From Amphibalanus amphitrite (Eukaryota; Arthropoda; Thecostraca; Balanomorpha; Balanidae): a stretch of DNA of 64,000 bases. This document shows, in pieces, positions 11,598 through 22,981 of this stretch (the first letter of the stretch is position 1; each line of letters begins with the position of its first letter). Below the pieces are notes generated by a model that saw nothing but the letters and a program-made list of their open reading frames with translations, was not told the DNA's origin and ran no database searches. Made by a program: the position numbers and the translations under genes. The stretch covers positions 33,496 through 97,495 of the forward strand of contig NW_024883380.1 of NCBI RefSeq assembly GCF_019059575.1, read 5' to 3'.

Positions 11598-14500
11598 GCG
11601 TATTTACAAATTGCAACCGAGCTCCGCCGTGGGGTAAGGTGGGCAGGGGTTTTCGCACTACGGCTGCGGTTGAACTACCGTCTGTGGTAGAAACTTCAGG
11701 ACGATGGCGCGTTTCATACGAAATGTAGCGCAATGTTTGTTTGCTTCTGAACTTCTACTGTTATTGCTGTGAATTCTTGAAGTGGGAGTGTTTCAATAGC
11801 AATTTGTGGATTATTTGAGTTTATTTATATAAACATAGAATAGTATTATGAAACATTGTGTGGAAACTGCAAATACTGATATGATCAATTACTTAGTTTG
11901 GAAATTGATACACATTTTGTAGAGATTTGTCTGGCAAATGGTGTAACAAACCTTACCTGGTTATCTTACCTGGTTCAAGCCTATCATGATCTGAAGCGGT
12001 TGTAACAAATCAAAATTGCTTTGATGTTACATAGTACCTTGTTGGAAAGACTGGAGCATGGTTCAAGATGATGTGTAAAAATTCAAGATTTGTGGGAAAG
12101 CTTGTGACTGAAGAACGAAAACAGTTCTATATGATGGCTCAATCAAACATGGAAATGGACGACAAAAGTAGAGTTTCAACATTCCAGCATGTGAGAATAA
12201 CTTCAGAAATTCATAATTCTTGTAGTATTGCATTCTTCTTATGTACAGTTATAGGTTTTGTTAGGGTATTTGAAATTCATTGTGTCAGTTGAGATATAGA
12301 TGGATTGCGGACAAATTTTAGAATCATTGCAGGGTAGCTAGGTATAAGGTACTTGTTCAGTAAAAGGGTATGTGATGAATGCCATGAGAAGGTTTTTATG
12401 ATTTAATATATGGCCGTTGTTGTACCTACAAAAATGCAAGCTTACTAGCAACTAGTTTCTGAATCAACTCGAAAGTATTTGCCATGGATGTAAATATGTT
12501 CCTGCAAAGTTTGTCAATAAATTTGTGTGATGTTGACCAGAGAGCTTTATCATCTGGGCATTTATGTCGCTTCTTACATAAGGTGTTAAGCATAGTAATT
12601 ACGGATGAACTTTGTGCCAATATCTTAAATGCACAATGTATGTAGCATGTCTACAACCCTCACTGATCTATATAGCTATAGGCATTTGGCACCAGCAAGA
12701 CCAAGGGCATGAACTTCACAATTGCTCAACCTTTTGTCATGTACCACCAGTCACTTTTTTACTTAAGGTGCACATAGCAGTGCACACAACAATGTGCAGG
12801 GGGCCTACACAAAAACAACATGATTGTTGTGTTATGGTCCAACCCCCGCACGGCTGCTGGCCGCGCCTGCGCGCGCCCCTGCCGCCGCCACCGCTGGCCG
12901 CCCCGGCTCCGTGCCTGTGAGCGCCTCTGCCGCCGCCAGCTGACGGTGCGCGCCGAGCGGCGAGACTGGCGCGGGCGACGAGGCGCGGCGCTCGCCATAC
13001 TTGTTTCTCTTTTGGACACTCTTTCGGCCTGAACGTATCGCAGTACAATAAATCGCGTTTTCCATTGATTGTGTGCTCTTTCACTCGAAACGAACCAAAA
13101 CATAACAATGATTAGTGTGCACTATGCACAGGATTGTACCCTGATTATTTGAATATTTTGATCACTCAACAGTCAATAGTCAGGAGATAATTATTAAATA
13201 TCACATTTATTATACATCACTTGTCAAACAAGAGCATGATGACACACATTTTGACAAGCAATTATGGTAGTATTCCAATAAGTTGGACAGTCATCTCCCT
13301 GGGCGTCATTTTTCCAGGAAGGTACCTCTGCAGGTGTTGTGGTAGGCTAGGTTGAATTGGGTCAAGTTAGGCGAAGTAAGGTCAGGTGGTTAGGACCCGG
13401 TCAGACCGTAAGGGTTGGTCAGGTTGATTTTAATCTTTCATTCTAATTTGACATAGATATCTATTACCTATGTTTTTGCTCCAGCCTGAATTTCATTAGG
13501 TAATGAGTTAATTTTGCTTTGTTTTTATCTGTCTTGTTTTGTGTTTTTGTCCCTTATATTTTGCCCCATAGGCAAGGGTGGAGCTTTTCCAGGGAAGGTG
13601 GTGGAGCATGATTGGGGGCGCTCAACCAGCCGGCATAGGAGGGCATGGTTTCTGAACGCGCACTGATGCCTGATTCAAGCCACGCTGTCTTCATGCGTGG
13701 CGGCGCGCTATTTAAAGTCCCTAAAAGAACGGGAAGTGATGCCGATAGAACCTTCAATCATTCTGGGCTAACGCTTATGACTTGGAAAAAGTCGCGATCC
13801 CAATTCAATCGAAAACCTGTGGGCTCTTGTTTAGCAGGTGTATGAAGAGCCACCCGCCATGACCCGCCATAAGCACTGCTCAACCGCAGGCACAGGTTTA
13901 GACGGCATTGGTCCGCATCAAAGCCAGTGTGCTGGAGAATCCATTGGCTGAAATGCTCCAGAACATTCGCCACTGTGTGGTTTCCTCATTTCCTCTCTGA
14001 CTGTCCTTTGAAACCACTCCAAAGATATGCAGAAACCAACGAGGTGAGTAAACGAGGTGAGTAAACTGTGTTTTTTATGAAAGGTGGCTACAATCTCAGT
14101 TCAAAGAAAAGGTACCAGATTGTTTTGTTTTTACAGCGGGAAGAAAGGTGTCCGGATAATTTCGTTACACCCCCTGTGATGTTCAAATGATTGCTAAATT
14201 CGAACTCAGCTCCAAAAACTAGCCTAGAAACATGTAAAACTCGAAAAAGTGAACCGAGGTCATCAAAGGTCATTGAGCTGACCTGACCTTCAGGTGACCT
14301 TGACACCCACCCTAATGCATGGGACCAGCATCATATCACATGTTTCAACGCTTGAAACCACGTGAAGACTGCAACCGCGCGGCTAATGCGAGCCGACATA
14401 CGCCGAATCGCGATTCGGGCCAAACATGGTCTCGAGAAATAGGTCACAGATCAAAGGTCATTTGGGTCAGGGTCATGAAATCTTCAGGGTAGGTGTAAAA

Positions 14501-14776
14501 TTGATAAAATCGGGGTACTGAAAGTTTCGTCGCGATCGGACGGTTTTTACGCGAGTTACTCACGAAAAACCGATAAAGCGCACCCAAAAAGGCAGAAATA
14601 TGCACATGCGATATCCTATACTGCGAAAAAAAGGTGCATCATTTTTGAACGTCGCCCACAAATTGTAATTACCCTAAGCTTAGGCAGATGTATGGTAGAA
14701 AACCCCCCAAGTGAAATACACTACGGCGGAAATAAAATACCCTACGGCGGAGCTCGGTTGCAATTTGTAAATACGC
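11598..14776. mobile_element. Mutator-type element, 3.2 kb, inserted in the foldback arm
   Basis: Inverted termini GCGTATTTACAAATTGCAAC of about 33 bp, flanked by perfect 9-bp repeats GTCACCGTC (11589-11597 and 14777-14785). A 9-bp duplication is typical of Mutator/MULE elements. It carries no recognisable transposase. A GC-rich stretch at 12840-13000 and an AGGTCA-rich copy at 14180-14590 lie inside. Confidence 0.75.
14180..14590. repeat. Dispersed AGGTCA-rich repeat, copy 4
   Basis: Same block order as 4980-5400: AAAGTGAACCGAGGTCA, TGACCTGACCTTCAGGTGAC, the AGGTCACAGATCAAAGGTCA block and the TCGTCGCGATCGGAC block. Confidence 0.65.
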
Positions 14777-15054
14777 GTCACCGTCGCCTTCCCGCCAAGG
14801 TAGGCCATAATGACCAAGGTCACGTATGTCAAACTAGTGGCAGCTTCAGATCGCAGTTACCGTGCGATCGTACTAACTTACTGCAAATTTGTGCTAACCT
14901 GCTGCAGTGGAAAACAAGTAAGTATTATGTCCGTGAAGTTAGCGTCAGCAACAACAACGAATACAGCGTCGGATTCAGAATCGCTCAAAAAACTCATATT
15001 CGGTAAATTGGGGGACGGGGAGCAAGAATATGACCTTTATTTGGCCCTAGCTTT

Positions 15055-16255
15055 TACCCCTTACCCCTTAATCGGCCCTTAAAGGAAGGGGCGCGTCAAA
15101 AGTGCCTCAAGGGTTCGTCTGATCGCCAAAATAAGGGTCGCAATCGATTCCCCGGGTTAATATCTAGCCGCAGCCTTGGGTTCCAGATGTGTGCAACTTA
15201 CCCCTTACCCCTTAATCGGCCCTTGAAGGAAGGGGCGCGTCAAAAGTGCCTTAAGGGTTCGTCTGATCGCCAAAATAAGGGTCGCAATCGATTCTTCGGG
15301 TCAATATCTAGCCGCAGCCTCGGGTTCAAGATGTGTGCAACTTACCCCTTACCCCTTAATCGGCCATTAAAGGAAGGGGCGCGTCAAAAGTGCCTCAAGG
15401 GTTCGTCTGATCGCAAAAATAAGGGTCGCAATCGATTCCTCGGGTCAATATCTAGCCGCAGCCTCGGGTTCCAGATGTGTGCAACTTACCCCTTACCCCT
15501 TAATCGGCCCTTAAAGGAAGGGGAGCGTCAAAAGGGCCTCAAGGGTTCGTCTGATCGCATAAATAAGGGTCGCAATCGATTCCTTGGGTTAATGTCTAGC
15601 CGCAGCCTCGGTTTCCAGATGTGAGCAACTTACCCCTTACCCCTTAATGGGCCCTTAAAGGAAGGGGCGCGTCAAAAGTGCCTCAAGGGTTCGTCTGATC
15701 GCCAAAATAAGGGTCGTAATCGATTCTTCGGGTCAATACCTAGCCGCAGTCTCGGGTTCCAGATGTGTGCAACTTACCCCTTACCCCTTAATCGGCCCTT
15801 AAAGGAAGGGGCGCGTCAAAAGTGCCTCAAGGGTTCCTCTGATCGCAAAAATAAGGGTCGCAATCGATTCCTCGGGTCAATATCTAGCCGCAGCCACGGG
15901 TTCCAGATGTGTGCAACTTACCCCTAACCCCTTGAGGCACTTTTGACGCGCCCCTTCCTTTAAGGGCCGATTAAGGGGTAAGGGGTAAGTTGCACACATC
16001 TGGAACCCGAGGCTGCGGCTAGATATTGACCCGAAGAATCGATTGCGACCCTTATTTTGGCGATCAGACGAACCCTTGAGGCACTTTTGACGCGCCCCTT
16101 CCTTTAAGGGCCGATTAAGGGGTAAGGGGTAAGTTGCACACATCTGAAACCCAAGGCTGCGGCTAGATATTAACCCGGGGAATCGATTGCGACCCTTATT
16201 TTGGCGATCAGACGAACCCTTGAGGCACTTTTGACGCGCCCCTTCCTTTAAGGGC
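15055..16255. repeat. 145-bp tandem repeat, six forward then about two inverted copies
   Basis: Each unit has TTACCCCTTACCCCTTAA, then GGAAGGGGCGCGTCAAAAG, then AATAAGGGTCGCAATCGATT, and ends GATGTGTGCAAC. Orientation flips near 15925, so the block folds on itself. Its open frames are repeat by-products. Confidence 0.85.
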
Positions 16256-16566
16256 CGATTAAGGGGTAAGGGATAAAAGCTAGGGCCAAATAAAGGTCAT
16301 ATTCTTGCTCCCCGTCCCCCAATTGACCGAATATGAGTTTTTTGAGCGATTCTGAATCCGACGCTGTATTCGTTGTTGTTGCTGACGCTAACTTCATGGA
16401 CATAATACTTACTTGTTTTCCACTGCAGCAGGTTAGCACAAATTTGCAGTAAGTTAGTACGATCGCACGGTAACTGCGATCTGAAGCTGTCACTAGTTTG
16501 ACATACGTGACCTTGGTCATTACGGCCTACCTTGGCGGGAAGGCGACGGTGACGCCAGCTTTACCG

Positions 16567-16942
16567 ACCTAGGTGAGTTTATTTATATTATAGCATAGCC
16601 TATAGGTAGTTTATAGGCTATAGGTAGTTTGGGCGTATTTGACTCTATAGACGCCCAAATTCTTATGCTGTTGATTGTTTATTGGGACCAAATTGGGACT
16701 GGGAGAAGGGGAGGCAGCCGCAGGTGTCAATTCTGACTTCTGACATGTAAAATGTAGGTAGGCCTAGGTAGTGTAGCAGGCACTTGGCTTGGTAAGACTA
16801 AGTACCTACCAACTGCCAAATGCTTTTGGCTCATTAGGCGCCTGTGCCTGAGCCTCTGAGGCTCTTGTAAGTCTGAAATATGGAGTTAAGTGATGGCTAA
16901 AGCTGAGGGAGTGATCTAGCATTGATTATTAGGGTGTTGATG
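16567..16942. other. No gene seen
   Basis: AT-rich spacer between the foldback element and the right arm of the hAT-type insertion, with a short ATAGGTAGTTT direct repeat. Confidence 0.4.
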
Positions 16943-17168
16943 GTGACTTGTAAACGACTCAAATTTTTTTTGAGTCGATTCTTTGTTTGAGTCGGAAATT
17001 TTGAATCGATTCATCAAATGACTCATGATGCTAAATTTAATCGATTCGAATCAACTCATGACTCATCAAGTTCCTCGATGAAGTGATTCGAATCAACTCA
17101 CGACTCATCGAAAAATGGTTTGATTCTGAGTCGATTCACGAATCAACTCAGAGTCGTTTACAAGTCTG
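16943..17168. repeat. Right subterminal arm of the hAT-type insertion
   Basis: Opens with ACTTGTAAACGACTC in the same direction as the left end and closes with its inverted copy. This 226-bp segment alone therefore resembles a MITE lacking only its first few bases. Confidence 0.75.
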
Positions 17169-17176
17169 CTTGGTAT

Positions 17177-18350
17177 AGAGAGATCGAAGATATCTCCTTA
17201 CCATCCTGAGGGCAACGCAAAAGTGGAGAGATTGATGCGAACTATCATCTCCATGCTGGCGCGCTACTTGGATGAGAACCATGCAGAGTGGGACATCCAT
17301 TTACCACTGCTCATGCTGGGATACCGATCTCAAATTCACACTTCACTCGGGTATTCACCGTTTTTCCTTGTTTTCGGCCGGGAGCCACGCCTCCCCGCTG
17401 AGGTGAATGTAGAGCTCCCGCCCCATCGCAGAGCCGGGAATGTCGTTGAATACGTGGATTCACTGTGCGACAGTCTGCGTATTTCCCGGCAGTTTGGGAT
17501 CGCGGCGTCCAACAGGCGTCATGAGCGGAACAAGAAGGCTTTCGAGAAAAAATTAAGCGAGTTTAACTTCCAGCCGGGCGACGGAGTTTATGTTTACAAG
17601 AATATTGTGCCGAAGGGGCAATATTACAAATTTGTGCGCCCTTGGAAACCGGGCACAGTGCTGAAAAAGATCGGCGATGTCAATTACCGGGTTAAGATTC
17701 GTGGGACAGGGAAGTCGATTTTGGTCCATCATAATCGGCTGAAACCCGATTCAGCGGCTTCATTCGGCGATTCAGGGAGCCCCCAGGTAGCTGACTATGC
17801 TGGACAGCAGAGGGGCTCCACTCGCGATGCTGTCCCGGAGGGCACCGTGCCGACTCCTCAGATGACTCTGGGCGACGCTGCCAGGACTGATGACGTGCCG
17901 TTGGTCGGTGGCGCATCGGCGGTGGCGCCTTCCCTGGTCCGTGACGCTGCCGTTTCTGGTCCGTCCAACTCTGTTGAGATGGGGTCTGACCTGGCTGCTT
18001 CGCCGGTTGACGTTTTCGGCGGGCCCAACAGAGCGTCCCAGGGGACCAGAGTCGGGCTTGAGTTGGCTGAATCCAGTGTTGGGCGTGCTGGGCCATCTGT
18101 GGTATCTGAGGACGGACCCAGAGAGCCCAGCGTGGGACCAGAGGATGATGACTCGGACGTGACCTCCGGGGTGGTTGCAGGGACTTCCTTAGGGGAGAGC
18201 GGTGAACCGGGTCCCGTGGAAGGTGCCAGGGAGCGCGGTGAACCGGGTAACGGGGAGAGTCCCGGGGAGAGTGGGGAACCGGGTACCAGGGAGGGTCCCA
18301 GGAGATCGGAGAGGAGACGAGCTCCCCCAGATTTCTTTGTTCCCGGTTAG
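17177..18350 (+). CDS. Ty3/Gypsy pol, right part: integrase C-half and tail
   Basis: Starts just after the right target duplication. It has SPYHPEGN followed by VER, whose glutamate is the third catalytic residue, then PLLMLGYRS, the GYSPFFLVFGREPRLP block and the GPY/F-like region ending VHHNRLKP. A proline/glycine/glutamate-rich tail with GEPG repeats ends in RRSERRRAPPDFF, a motif common at Gypsy pol ends. The frame is compatible with the left part once the insertion and one target copy are discounted. Confidence 0.85.
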
Positions 18351-18556
18351 TGATTTATCATATTATTTAGGGTGTAGCGCGCATTTTGTGTCTGATTGTT
18401 ATGTGCGAGGTTACACTTGATTTTTGTACAGCACCCATTGCGTGTGTTCGATGTGCCGCATTGGTATCTTGTGGGTTTTGTTGTGATATGACTGTGGCGT
18501 GGCGTGTGGCTTGCCTTGTTTCACCGGTATATGCTGCCTTACTTTGCGGGGAGTGA

Positions 18557-18831
18557 TGTAGTCGGAGACTGTTGTCGGCTCGCGGAACGGTCCTGCCGCG
18601 CCGTCGTGCTGCCGGCCGCGTGATCATCGGCGCACAGAACGGGCCTTCACGGCGTGGGGTGACCGCTGAGTGTCTGGCGCGAGGTGATTGGTCGGCGTTG
18701 GGTCACGTGACCGATCTGACCTCGGTCCGACCCATCGATGACTCGGGATTCTTGGACTGACGTTTGCCTGGTGCGGAGCCAATACAACGACGAGCGAATC
18801 GCCATCTTTCTGAGAGAGGAGCACGACTACA
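18557..18831 (+). mobile_element. 3' LTR of the Gypsy element
   Basis: 275 bp bounded by TGTAGTCG and CGACTACA, an 8-bp perfect inverted repeat of TG...CA type, preceded by a short purine-rich GCGGGGAGTGA that may be the polypurine tract. No matching 5' LTR is in the window, so this is inferred from ends and position. Confidence 0.6.
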
Positions 18832-19298
18832 GATCTAGCTCCTTGATATATCGAGAGATCCGTACAGATCATATGCAGGTCCAAGTCTAATTTTTGCTTG
18901 AGATCCATGAGATAATAAATCCTTATTTCTTTTTGGTCAACACCTAAATCCCCCCAAACAAATCATTAGCTGCAGCTTACAGTCATTACGTTTTAGTGAT
19001 GTGATGTGATTGCACGTCATAATCCATAATTTAGTGGCACTTATTAACTTAGAAACACTTGGAAACCTGCTTCCAAATGTTGTGCATGGCGGGATCCACT
19101 CAGATCATAGATCCACGTTCTGGGTTTATCGTCAGATCCAGGACAAAAGTTTTCACGCCGGATCCGGTGGGATCATGGATCCTAACCTGCAGTTTGCTCC
19201 AAGATCCACTGAGATTATAAATCCACTACTCGGATCCATGCACAGGTCTGATTGGTACCTAATCAGTTATCCGCACGCAAAGGTAATATTTCATTCGT
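18832..19298. repeat. GATCC-motif spacer
   Basis: Irregular repeats of GATCCACTxAGATxATxxATCC between 18890 and 19240. No gene. Confidence 0.4.
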
Positions 19299-19300
19299 TA

Positions 19301-19597
19301 CACTGAAAACAATTTAACCCAAGGCCGGCAAGTAAACCGGTGTTTCGCGGGTACCCCTATCCGCAACCATTTTTAACCACCCTCCCAAGAGTACAGTAAG
19401 GTCCGATTGCAGTGTAGTCGTCCCTGCTCTCAGCGGACATGTTCGCTGACAGCGGTTATATCCGCTCAGAGCAAGTACGACTACACCGCAATGGGACCTA
19501 GCCCTACTCCTGGGAGGGTGGTTAAAAATGGTTGCGGATAGGGGTACCCGTGAAACACCGGTTTACTCGCCGAACTTGGGTTAAATTGTTTTCAGTG
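19301..19597. mobile_element. Palindromic Tc1/mariner-type MITE, copy 1
   Basis: TA-flanked, ends CACTGAAAACAATTTAACCC and its inverted copy, nearly palindromic over its whole length. A second copy is at 57794-58089 in a cyclase intron. Confidence 0.85.
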
Positions 19598-19599
19598 TA

Positions 19600-20030
19600 C
19601 CGTAGGTTTAGCGTGGATACACATGTAGGGGTGATATGGGCTGTTTGGTGCTCTTTTAACCTAATTCATTGTCTCGAGTTGTCGTGCCTTGCTGTTCATC
19701 TCACTTCCACTGCTTCATCCATTAAACCATTGTTTAAAATGGATCCGCTTATAAACAGCAATAAATGAGACTCTTCAACGATACATGTATCTTTGAAAAG
19801 GCGACAAGAGCGTTGAACGGCAAACGCTGTTTCCAGAGGAAGATGGGCATGCAACACAACAGATCTGTTGGCCCGATGGTTTTCTTTTCGCAACACTTCT
19901 GTTATGAAAATCCACGCACATCTTCTGCAAAACAAGTCACGCAAAATTAGTCGCGTGTCACTGAAATCTCGCCCGTTTTGGTGTTTTAGCAGCGGTCCGT
20001 TGGACCCACTTGCTGTTCGGCGCCTTATCA
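19600..20030. other. No gene seen
   Basis: Contains an imperfect inverted pair near 19730-19800. No supported gene. Confidence 0.35.
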
Positions 20031-20079
20031 AACCAGCGGAAAAAAAAAACGGGCGTGTTGGCCGTAACGACAGGAAGCC

Positions 20080-20876
20080 GATGATACCCAATTTTAAGGT
20101 TCTAGGTCAGTGGTTGACCTTCCAGGTCAGGTCAATGACCCTAAAGTCGGGAAAATCGGGATCTGCTAGAACTTCGTAAAGTGAGGCTTTTAAAGTTTTT
20201 TTTTTCGGGATCCTGATCACGAATTTCCTTAGTACCTAAGACTTAATCACAGATGATGTCGTCATGCATTTAGGCCTGGTCAGGTCAGGTCAGGTCAGGT
20301 CAGGACAACCAGTAGGTAGGCGTCCTGCCGGCTATCCAAAAAATTACATTTGAAATCAGCTCCAAAACTCTATCCTATAGGGAGTAGGGACATAAAAACT
20401 CGAAAAATTAAATCAAGATCATCAAGGTCTTGACCTGACCTTTACGTGATGTTGACACCCACCATAATGCATGGGACCAAAATCATTTCACATGTTGGAA
20501 CGCTTACCTACAACCACAAAAAGAATAGGAACGCGTGGATAATGTGAGCCGAAAAGTCATTTACATAAGCGACAAGCGTTCCAAAATCATTTCACATGTT
20601 GGAACGCTTACAACCACAAAAAGACTGGGAGTGCGCGGATAATGTGAGCCGAAATACACCGAATCGCGATTCCGACCAAACATGGTCCTCTCGAGAAACA
20701 GGTCACAGGTCAAAGATCATTCGGGTCAGGGTCATGAAATTTTCTGGGTAGGTGTTAAAAGGTACCAACGCGAGGCTACAAAGTTTCGTCGCGATTGACC
20801 ACTTTTTGCGCGAGTTATTCGCGAAAAAACGAGGGGGTCCGTTTGACCTCCCTTTAAGTGCGAGAGGTTAAAATCA
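20080..20876. repeat. Dispersed AGGTCA-rich repeat, copy 5
   Basis: Repeats the AATTTTAAGGTTCTAGGTCA start, the GGTCAGGTCAGGTCAGGTCA run (20279-20302) and the closing GCGAGAGGTTAA. A ~110-bp internal direct duplication (AAAATCATTTCACATGTTGG) is at 20480-20650. Confidence 0.65.
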
Positions 20877-20888
20877 GGGCACTAAACA

Positions 20889-20950
20889 CGTGCAGTGGTG
20901 GCTCTCAGAGAATGGCATATATGTCATTCTCTGAGAGCCACCACTGCACG
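20889..20950. repeat. Perfect palindrome, 26-bp arms, 10-bp loop
   Basis: Arms 20889-20914 and 20925-20950 are exact reverse complements (core GTGGCTCTCAGAGAATG). Loop GCATATATGT. No RNA gene context. Confidence 0.9.
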
Positions 20951-21229
20951 GGCCCTGAATGGTCAGTGGGCCCTCAGAGACCGTCGTGAGACCTCAGAGG
21001 CCAGTCAGGTGGAGCCCCTCACAAAACCCACTTTGAATGTGGATTATGAGATCATTTCGATCCGGATATAAAGACGTGCGCAGTCACATGTTGGAGTCTC
21101 AGCCTAGGCAATAAGTGAAAGCTGTATTTGGACTTTAACAAACAATCTACAGCTTAACAACGCATTTTTCTACTTCCAGGGAGACCGGGCTTCACGCTTA
21201 CAGACGGGGATGAGTTTTACCCCTTTCAT

Positions 21230-21715
21230 CCCCTAATGCTAATGTTAGGTGGTCGAAGCATGACATCAACGCTCCGCGTGATTCCGATACCTGCCTACGC
21301 CAACCCAATCCAGGTGCAGGTATCTGACCCACCCATCCAGGGTTGTTCTTGTTCCTCTACCTTGGCAATGCCCCCGCCGTCCCCATCCCCTAGCGAGGGG
21401 TGTTCCCCCACCTCGGGGTACCCCACCCTCCCCGACCAGGGGTGCTCCGCCACCCCGGCGCGGAGGTGACCCCGCCCTGCCCGCCCTCCCCGGCTGCAGC
21501 GGAGCGCGCTGCACCGTGTCGCGTCGGGCGCACAAGGTCGCGGGCGTCACGGAAGCCCCGCCGGGTCGGGCCGCGCGGCTTCCCGTCGAGCCGTCCCGGA
21601 GGAGGCCAGTCGCCCGGGCAGGGTGTCGGAGGAGCGACTGTCCCCTGCAGCGGCGCCAGACCGCCCAGCCCGCCGGACCGCCGGACCGCGCCGCCGCCGC
21701 CGAGTCACAGCTCAG
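21230..21715 (+). promoter_or_regulatory. GC/CpG-rich block, candidate trp first exon and promoter
   Basis: The strongest CpG-rich stretch upstream of trp. It ends CACAGCTCAG followed by GTCAGTG, a plausible donor at 21715/21716, and the first coding exon of trp is preceded by an acceptor, so an upstream noncoding exon is required. No TATA box was identified. This is inference from composition and splice logic only. Confidence 0.25.
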
Positions 21716-22295
21716 GTCAGTGCGTGGGGGAGAGGGCACCCGTCAGCACAGCTCAGGTCAGTCGGAGATCTGACTGTCAGCTCAGGTCAGACTCATCCAG
21801 GTCAGTCTAGTCAGGTCAGGGCAGATCAATTGCTATGCCTACAAGTCAGATCAGTCGATGGACAACAGGTCGCGTGCGAGCTAAGACTTTTCAAATGACC
21901 TCATCCGTATAGCTCAGATCAGCCGACCAGTGGAACTAGCAAGTTACAGCTCAGTCGGACTGACCAGTCACAGCTCAGTCGGACTGACCAGAGTCCCAGC
22001 TCAGTCGGACTGGCAGCCACAGCTCAGTCGGACTGGCAGTCACAGCTCAGTCGGACTGACCAGAGTCACAGCTCAGTCGGACTGACCAGAGTCACAGCTC
22101 AGTCGGACTGACCAGAGTCACAGCTCAGTCGGACTGACCAGTCACAGCTCAGTCGGACTGACCAGAGTCACAGCTCAGTCTGACTGACCAGTCACAGCTC
22201 AGTCGGACTGACCAGAGTCACAGCTCAGTCGGACTGACCAGTCACAGCTCAGTCGGACTGACCAGAGTCACAGTTCAGTCAGCAGACCGGTCAGG
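21705..22295. repeat. CAGCTCAGTCGGACTGACCA satellite
   Basis: About 14 units alternating between ~23 and ~28 bp with core CAGCTCAGTCGGACTGACCA. The first units read CAGCTCAGGTCAGT, i.e. the candidate donor above. Confidence 0.85.
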
Positions 22296-22299
22296 TTGG

Positions 22300-22975
22300 G
22301 TAATTAATCAGAGCTAGGAGTAGTCACCCACGCTGGCAAAGCCGAGAGGGTCACCTGTGCGGTCAGCCTGAGTGGGTCACACTGTTCGGTTGCAGCCTGA
22401 CCCGACGGATTAATCCAGCAGCACCTTTAGGTGCACGCCGGTCAGTTGTATCGACCATATTGCCTGGGATAATAATTAGTGCTGGATCTGCTGTCAATGC
22501 GCTGTCAATTATTTATGTCAGTTCGACAGACTCCAGTCAGTCATAAGATGACATCCAGCATCGAACATTATTTGGCCCCCCAACTACATCAACAATGCTA
22601 TAGTTACAGGAATGCATGAACAGAACCCTTTTGAAGTGTGGGGAGGCTCAATCTGAAAAGTACCCAACAATCAAACTTCTAACGATCGACAATCTAACTC
22701 CTTGTCGATCAGGTTTCAGGCCAGACTTTCGAAACCAGCCATAATTTGAGAGCGATTTGAGCACAAGTGACAGCAGGTGATTGGTGGCTCGTGAAATCCG
22801 TCTCACAATATTACGCCTTTGGTAGTGCATCGAAAGAAACGAGAGGCTCTATCCGTGAGGCCTACTGGGACGGGTGGAAATATCTCAAAGCAGCGGCGCT
22901 GACGCTGCTGTTTTGGTTAAATGTTATCATCATATGAGTATTTTGCACATATTGTACAAATTATAAACCCATGGT
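22300..22975. other. No gene seen
   Basis: Ordinary intergenic or intronic sequence. Nothing recognised. Confidence 0.4.
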
Positions 22976-22981
22976 CATTAA

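Larger units (their letters stand above)
11576..16566. mobile_element. Foldback element split by a Mutator-type insertion
   Basis: Termini are CGGTAAAGCTGGCGTCACCG and its inverted copy. Arms of about 330 bp (14777-15090 and 16230-16566) are inverted copies of each other, around tandem 145-bp units that run forward (15055-15925) and then inverted (15930-16255). The first 22 bp (11576-11597) is separated from the rest of the left arm by the element at 11598-14776. No target duplication was seen. Confidence 0.75.
2366..17168. mobile_element. 14.8-kb hAT-type insertion (or composite) inside the Gypsy integrase
   Basis: The left end reads CAGACTTGTAAACGACTC and the right end is its exact reverse complement, an 18-bp terminal inverted repeat. 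It is flanked by perfect 8-bp direct repeats CTTGGTAT (2358-2365 and 17169-17176). An 8-bp duplication with CAG-type ends is the hAT superfamily signature. No transposase was recognised, so it is non-autonomous or composite. The right 226 bp also contains a direct copy of the left arm, so a smaller MITE that later grew is an alternative. Confidence 0.8.
257..18831 (+). mobile_element. Ty3/Gypsy LTR retrotransposon, 5'-truncated and split by a nested insertion
   Basis: Starts inside the reverse transcriptase fingers/palm, continues through RNase H and integrase, is interrupted at 2366-17168, resumes at 17177 and ends in a 3' LTR at 18557-18831. No 5' LTR, gag, protease or early RT is present, so the copy is not competent. 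The left edge is placed by where lectin-like sequence stops and RT sequence starts; it may be a deletion, a rearrangement or an assembly join. LTR elements are not normally 5'-truncated on insertion. Confidence 0.85.

Noticed and set aside
12737..13108. GC-rich open frames as a gene in the Mutator-type element
   Set aside because: Overlapping Ala/Arg-rich frames on both strands, no domain, no clear splice or start context.
15055..16260. TTACCCCTTACCCC as telomere-like repeat
   Set aside because: It is part of a 145-bp unit that flips orientation inside a foldback element, not a short tandem telomere repeat.
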